Source: CAZCFB01 sp964511535 (GTDB taxonomy: Bacteria > Myxococcota_A > Polyangia > GCA-2747355 > CAZCFB01). From it: 8,137 nt of DNA. Below, piece after piece: positions 5,613-8,137 of this stretch. The stretch lies in assembly GCA_964511535.1 (NCBI GenBank), contig CAZEFW010000256.1, positions 1-8,137 of the forward strand, read 5' to 3'. The number at the start of each line of letters is the position of its first letter. The first letter of the stretch is position 1. The notes beneath the pieces are model-generated. The model had not been told where the DNA came from. It saw only the letters and a program-made list of their open reading frames with translations, and did not search any database. A program made the translations under genes and the position numbers.

Positions 5613-6961
5613 CAGGGCACCTCCTGTCCGTCGGTCAGAGTGCTCAGGGGCAGCCCGGCAGGCGGCGCAGGCGGCGGCGCCGAGGCCTCAATGCGCGCCC
5701 GGTCGGCGTGCTGGCGGCGGACGAAGCAGTTTTGGTAGGCGTCGACCACGGTGGCGTCAGCCTGGCGCTTGCCGTCGAGCCAGACCTGCACAGGGCGGCC
5801 CTGCTTGGCGTTCGGGTCGTAGCGCACGGTGACGGTGGCGCGCACCAGGTGGGGCTCGACCTCGTAGACGGTGCCGTGCAGGCTGATGGTGCGGTCGTTG
5901 TGCACGCGGCGGCGGGCCTCGAAGAAAAACAGGTCGTCGAGGTCCTGCTCGCGGTCGGGGTAGCGGACCTGGTCAGCGTCCTGGGCCCAGCGGTCGAAGG
6001 GGCACTGGCCGCCGAGGCCGCGGTGGGGGTTTTGGTGGTACTCGGTCTCCACCCACGCCCACAGCCGGCGGTTGAGCGCCCGCAGGCTGGCCGTGTCGTC
6101 GTCGCGCAGCATCGGCAGCAGCTGCATCCTGACGGTGCGAAACCAGCGCTCTTGCTTTCCCTTGGCCGCCGCGTCGTAGGGGCGCGCGTGGATCAAGGTG
6201 ATGCCGAGCTGGGCGCAGACCAGGGCCAGGTGTTTGGAGCGGTAGGCGGCGCCGTTGTCCACGTACAGGCGCTGCGGGATGCCCCGGCGGATGATGGCTT
6301 GTTTGAGCTGGGGCAAAAACGCCGCGGTGTTTTCCGAGCGGCAGAAGGCGGCGAAGGGCACCACCCGGGTGGCGTCGTCGATAAAGGCGATGAGGTAGCT
6401 CTTGCGCTTTTTGCGCCCCGGCCCACCGACGGCCGGGCCGTGCATCACGTCGCTCATCCACAGCTGGCCGGCCTTGCAAAAGGCGAAGCGGCGGCGGTCT
6501 TTGCCCCCGGCGGCCCTCTTGCGCCCGTGCTTGCCGAAGCCGTGGCGGGCAAACAGCCGGTAGATGGTCGACGGCGCCAGGCGCAGCCCGTCGGGCAGGT
6601 CGCACATCAGCTCGGCCTCGCGGATGACCTGCGGCACCGACTGCTGTGGGTGCGCCTCCTTGTGCGTCAGCAGCCAGTCGGTCACCGACTGCGGCAGCCG
6701 CCGGCTACGCCCGGCGTCGGCGCGCGGTCGGGGCAGCAGGGCGTCGAAGCCGCCCTTGCGGTACAGCTTGAGCCAGTGCCGGATGGTCTCGGCCGCCACC
6801 CGGTTGCGGCGGCTGTAGGGGATGGGCCAGGCCTGTTGCGCCTTGGCCTGCAGGCGCTTGTGCAGCCCCCGCGTCCCCGGTGGCAGATGCACCAGGTCGG
6901 CGATCACCCCGTAGCGAAACAGGGCCACTTCCTGGCGGCGGTCATCTTCGTGCTCTTTCAT
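5612..6961 (-). CDS. DD35E transposase, Mu/Tn552/TniA-like
   Basis: 449 residues. I chose ATG at 6961 because AAAGGAG (6976-6970) lies 8 bases upstream; the frame stays open to 7336 but that stretch overlaps the zinc-ribbon gene. N-terminal helix-turn-helix regions lie at about 12-75 (AAETIRHWLKLYRKGGFDAL) and about 105-140 (LAPSTIYRLFARHG), for binding the transposon ends. The rve catalytic core (about 165-325) has Asp171 (LWMSDVMHG), Asp235 (LYVDNGAAY) and Glu271 (KGKQERWF), exactly 35 residues between the last two. A Mu-type C-terminal beta-barrel lies at about 355-405 (LHGTVYEVEP ... VQVWLDGK), followed by a Pro-rich tail. It cuts and joins transposon ends with the ATPase encoded next to it. 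Nothing is disrupted, so it may be active. Confidence 0.95.
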   Translation of the reverse strand: MKEHEDDRRQEVALFRYGVIADLVHLPPGTRGLHKRLQAKAQQAWPIPYSRRNRVAAETIRHWLKLYRKGGFDALLPRPRADAGRSRRLPQSVTDWLLTHKEAHPQQSVPQVIREAELMCDLPDGLRLAPSTIYRLFARHGFGKHGRKRAAGGKDRRRFAFCKAGQLWMSDVMHGPAVGGPGRKKRKSYLIAFIDDATRVVPFAAFCRSENTAAFLPQLKQAIIRRGIPQRLYVDNGAAYRSKHLALVCAQLGITLIHARPYDAAAKGKQERWFRTVRMQLLPMLRDDDTASLRALNRRLWAWVETEYHQNPHRGLGGQCPFDRWAQDADQVRYPDREQDLDDLFFFEARRRVHNDRTISLHGTVYEVEPHLVRATVTVRYDPNAKQGRPVQVWLDGKRQADATVVDAYQNCFVRRQHADRARIEASAPPPAPPAGLPLSTLTDGQEVP

Positions 6962-6976
6962 CTCTGTCGCTCCTTT

Positions 6977-6990
6977 CGGACCGCAGTCCG
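6977..6990. repeat. Small hairpin in the leader of the transposase gene
   Basis: CGGAC (6977-6981), loop CGCA, GTCCG (6986-6990), immediately upstream of and touching the transposase Shine-Dalgarno. It could hide the ribosome site and dampen transposase translation. The stem is only 5 bp, so this is speculative. Confidence 0.25.
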
Positions 6991-7017
6991 GCGGCCCATG
7001 AGCGACGAATAGCGGCT

Positions 7018-7689
7018 TTACGCCGGCGGGGCTGGCCCCAGGTCGTGTTGGTGGCGGTGACGAGCGCGAGGCAGCGGCCGCCGCCGAGGGCCGAAACCGA
7101 CAGGCGGTGGCAGCGAGGCGAGATGCTCGGCGCCGACCGCCCGCAGGCACATCAGCACGTCTTCGGTGCCCAGCACCGCGCGCAAACTGCAAATCGTCGG
7201 CTCCACCCCAGCGAGCAGGGGCACCAGCCCGCACAGCGCCGACAGGGCCGCCCGCACTGCCAAGGTGCGACGGCGGACCCAGCGGGCCGCGCTCAGAAGG
7301 CTGGCTTCGAGGTCGAGCGCCTCCACCGTCGCCCACACGCTGCCCGCATCCTCCGCCGCCTCCACCACTTGCTGCACCTCGGCCAGCGTCCCCGGCAGAC
7401 GGCTGGCCAGGAAGTCAGGAAGCAGGCTGAAGGTGGTCTACCCCTGCCGGCAGTAGTACCGCGCGATGCGCACCCCAGGCGGGCTCTTGCGGCGGTAGGT
7501 GCCATGGCGGCTGAAACCGCAGCCCCCCTGCGGATGAAGCGGACAGTGCTCAAGACTTGCTTGCTCCCAGCCTCGTGTCCTAACGTACTGCTCGCTGGTG
7601 AGCCCCGCGGACAAACGAAGCTGCACCGGCCACGGCCCGCGCGGCGCGCACCGCGGCGGGCCATTTCTCCTTTCTGGCCCGGGCACCAT
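7018..7689 (-). pseudogene. DUF6431-like zinc-ribbon protein of the transposon, interrupted by one TAG
   Basis: A single frame from 7689 to TAA at 7020-7018 is interrupted only by TAG at 7440-7438. Upstream part: LTSEQYVRTRGWEQASLEHC, then CPLHPQGGC, RHGTYRRKSPPG and RIARYYCRQG, a zinc-ribbon-like module. Directly after the stop, in the same frame: TTFSLLPDFLASRLPGTLAE, then a helical region (RWVRRRTLAVRAALSALCGL) and a closing LASLPPPVGFGPR. From memory this matches the DUF6431 family; a search is needed to confirm the name. The TAG sits where CAG (Gln) would fit, a one-base change. The true start is uncertain: an ATG at 7664 with AAAGGAG only 2 bases away is in another frame and would require a further frameshift. 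The role in transposition is unknown. Confidence 0.72.
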
Positions 7690-7695
7690 GCCCGG
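7679..7695. repeat. 7-bp GC-rich hairpin at the start of the zinc-ribbon gene
   Basis: CCGGGCA (7679-7685), loop CCA, TGCCCGG (7689-7695). It contains the first ATG of the zinc-ribbon frame (7689). No T-run follows on either strand. The function is unclear. Confidence 0.4.
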
Positions 7696-7771
7696 TGCGC
7701 CACAGCTTCCTACCTGCGGGGACCTGCGTGAATTTTTCGACAGCAGCGCGTCTCGGATTGAGCCGGCCGTC

Positions 7772-7800
7772 CCGGCTCCTCACCGGTGACGAGGAGCCGG
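7772..7800. repeat. Perfect 10-bp hairpin inside the transposon right end
   Basis: CCGGCTCCTC (7772-7781), 9-base loop, GAGGAGCCGG (7791-7800). The right arm overlaps the terminal-repeat core (7796-7815). CCGGTGA occurs in the loop (7783-7789) and again in the core (7810-7816), 27 bases apart, so this end also carries two related boxes. Confidence 0.6.
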
Positions 7801-7842
7801 AGAAACTACCCGGTGATTTTCAAACCAGCCTGGCAGTCAACA
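7796..7842. repeat. Transposon right terminal inverted repeat
   Basis: Read inward on the minus strand from 7842: TGTTGA, a spacer, then CACCGGGTAGTTTCTCCGGC ending at 7796. Compared with the left end it has one extra base and one mismatch in the core, and a spacer eight bases longer. Confidence 0.85.
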
Positions 7843-7847
7843 GAAGG
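7843..7847. repeat. Target site duplication, right copy (GAAGG)
   Basis: An exact copy of 4681-4685, directly outside the TCAACA end of the transposon. Confidence 0.9.
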
Positions 7848-8039
7848 CTTGAGGCGGACGCTTCGCAATTCCAAGCCGAAGACCGCCACGCGAGGTTTGC
7901 GTTCAGCTCCCGATGGCTTCGGCCATAGCATCAACAGGGTCATCAGCAACGAAGCCGCCAAAACCGTGGCCTAACAGTTCAAAAACACTTGTCGCGTCAC
8001 TCTGGCCGAGAGCGCCCGATCCTCCTTGTTGTTAGTCAT
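7843..8039 (-). pseudogene. Interrupted host gene, N-terminal fragment with signal peptide
   Basis: From ATG at 8039 the frame reads MTNNKEDRALSARVTRQVF, then TAG at 7973-7971 (where CAG would fit), then in the same frame a hydrophobic signal segment VLAASLLMTLLMLW, a PSGA-E processing-like site, and KPRVAVFGLELRSVRLKPS, ending at the transposon. Joined across one GAAGG copy, the next residues are MASILRDYLANQ from 4685 onward, with no frame change. RVAVFGLEL is the usual first beta strand of this exported family. The start at 8039 is uncertain because no strong Shine-Dalgarno precedes it; translation could instead begin at a start codon after the TAG, in which case the TAG is not a lesion. 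The gene is split, and the downstream fragment has its own stop and frameshift. Confidence 0.8.
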
Positions 8040-8137
8040 GGCGTCCAGCTAGATTGGTCCCCTATACGCCTGAAATAGCTTTGCAGGGCGTCTCAATCGG
8101 CGGGTTACATATCCCGCGCTCAGGAGGAGCCGAATAG
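8040..8137. other. Spacer upstream of the interrupted host gene; possible ribosome site at window end
   Basis: No coding signal is recognised. A 5-bp hairpin (GCGGG 8100-8104 and CCCGC 8113-8117) is present without a T-run. AGGAGGAG at 8122-8129 would suit a plus-strand gene starting at about the window end, but no start codon is visible inside the window. Confidence 0.25.

Larger units (their letters stand above)
4686..7842 (-). mobile_element. Complete 3157-bp transposon: zinc-ribbon protein, DD35E transposase, AAA+ ATPase
   Basis: The ends read TGTTGA at 4686 and TCAACA at 7842, bounded by the 5-bp duplication GAAGG. Inside each end is an inverted-repeat core (CACCGGGAGTTTCTCTGGC at 4706-4724; complement CACCGGGTAGTTTCTCCGGC at 7815-7796), matching at 18 of 20 aligned columns. 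Three genes lie on the minus strand: a DUF6431-like protein with an internal stop, a Mu/TniA-type transposase, and an ExeA/TniB-like ATPase. A 5-bp duplication, TG/CA ends and a transposase-ATPase pair are hallmarks of the Mu/Tn7/Tn552/Tn5053 superfamily. No cargo such as resistance genes, and no resolvase, is present. The element inserted in the host gene in the same orientation as that gene. Base composition is visibly higher in GC than the flanks. Confidence 0.9.

Noticed and set aside
6962..7336. A 125-residue N-terminal extension of the transposase frame
   Set aside because: The ATG at 6961 has an ideal ribosome site and typical family start; the extension overlaps the zinc-ribbon gene and is compositionally a GC-rich shadow.
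4343..7973. Recoded TAG codons (stop read as an amino acid)
   Set aside because: In-frame TAGs occur in the IS3 gene, the zinc-ribbon gene and the host pseudogene, but the four host genes at 1-3444 all end in TAG, so TAG is an ordinary stop here.
7786..7974. Plus-strand ORF of 62 residues crossing the transposon right end
   Set aside because: It spans the transposon boundary and the target duplication, and the minus strand there encodes the host gene fragment, so it is a shadow.
7968..8037. Integron attC-like site (GCCTAAC ... GTTAGTC)
   Set aside because: Only the outer boxes pair, with a mismatch, and the inner arms do not fold. The GCCTAAC is explained by the TAG codon of the minus-strand pseudogene.
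1..8137. CRISPR array, tRNA or rRNA genes
   Set aside because: No regularly spaced repeats, tRNA-like folds or rRNA motifs were seen on either strand.

Overview
The window looks like chromosomal DNA of a Gram-negative deltaproteobacterium in the broad sense (Myxococcota or a relative). I infer this from gene types common there: PEGA-domain proteins, LPP20-type lipoproteins, an exported S1C protease, and a family of exported proteins with a C-x-CQ-x-x-LG-x-ALAA signature. No rRNA, tRNA or marker gene is present, so the taxonomy is inference.

Layout. At 1-765 (+) lies the 3' end of a PEGA-domain protein that begins before the window. Converging on it is a three-gene minus-strand operon: a single-domain LPP20-like lipoprotein (3444 to 2851), a lipoprotein with two tandem LPP20-like units (2833 to 1943), and an exported trypsin-like S1C protease without a PDZ domain (1913 to 828). 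Gaps are 17 and 29 bases. Together they look like a small envelope module. Upstream of it (3445-3808) are a helically phased direct repeat and a possible decayed small ORF.

From about 3809 to 8039 the DNA is a graveyard of mobile elements in a host gene. An IS3-type element (orfA intact, orfB interrupted and truncated) runs from about 3809 to 4474 and abuts, antiparallel, the remains of a minus-strand host gene. That host gene is split by a complete 3157-bp transposon (4686-7842). The transposon has TGTTGA...TCAACA ends, an imperfect inverted-repeat core, and an exact 5-bp target duplication, GAAGG (4681-4685 and 7843-7847). Removing the transposon and one GAAGG copy rejoins the host reading frame exactly. 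The reconstructed protein has a signal peptide and belongs to the same family as the left-edge PEGA protein. It also carries two nonsense codons and an apparent 2-base deletion, so it is a long-dead gene.

The transposon carries, all on the minus strand: a zinc-ribbon protein resembling DUF6431, interrupted by one in-frame TAG (7689-7018); a DD35E transposase of the Mu/Tn552/TniA type (6961-5612); and an ExeA/TniB-like AAA+ ATPase overlapping it by one base (5612-4815). This composition, the 5-bp duplication and the TG/CA ends fit the ATPase-assisted DDE transposon superfamily. The zinc-ribbon protein is the least understood part and could play an accessory or target-choice role; that is speculation. 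The transposon is visibly more GC-rich than the host genes.
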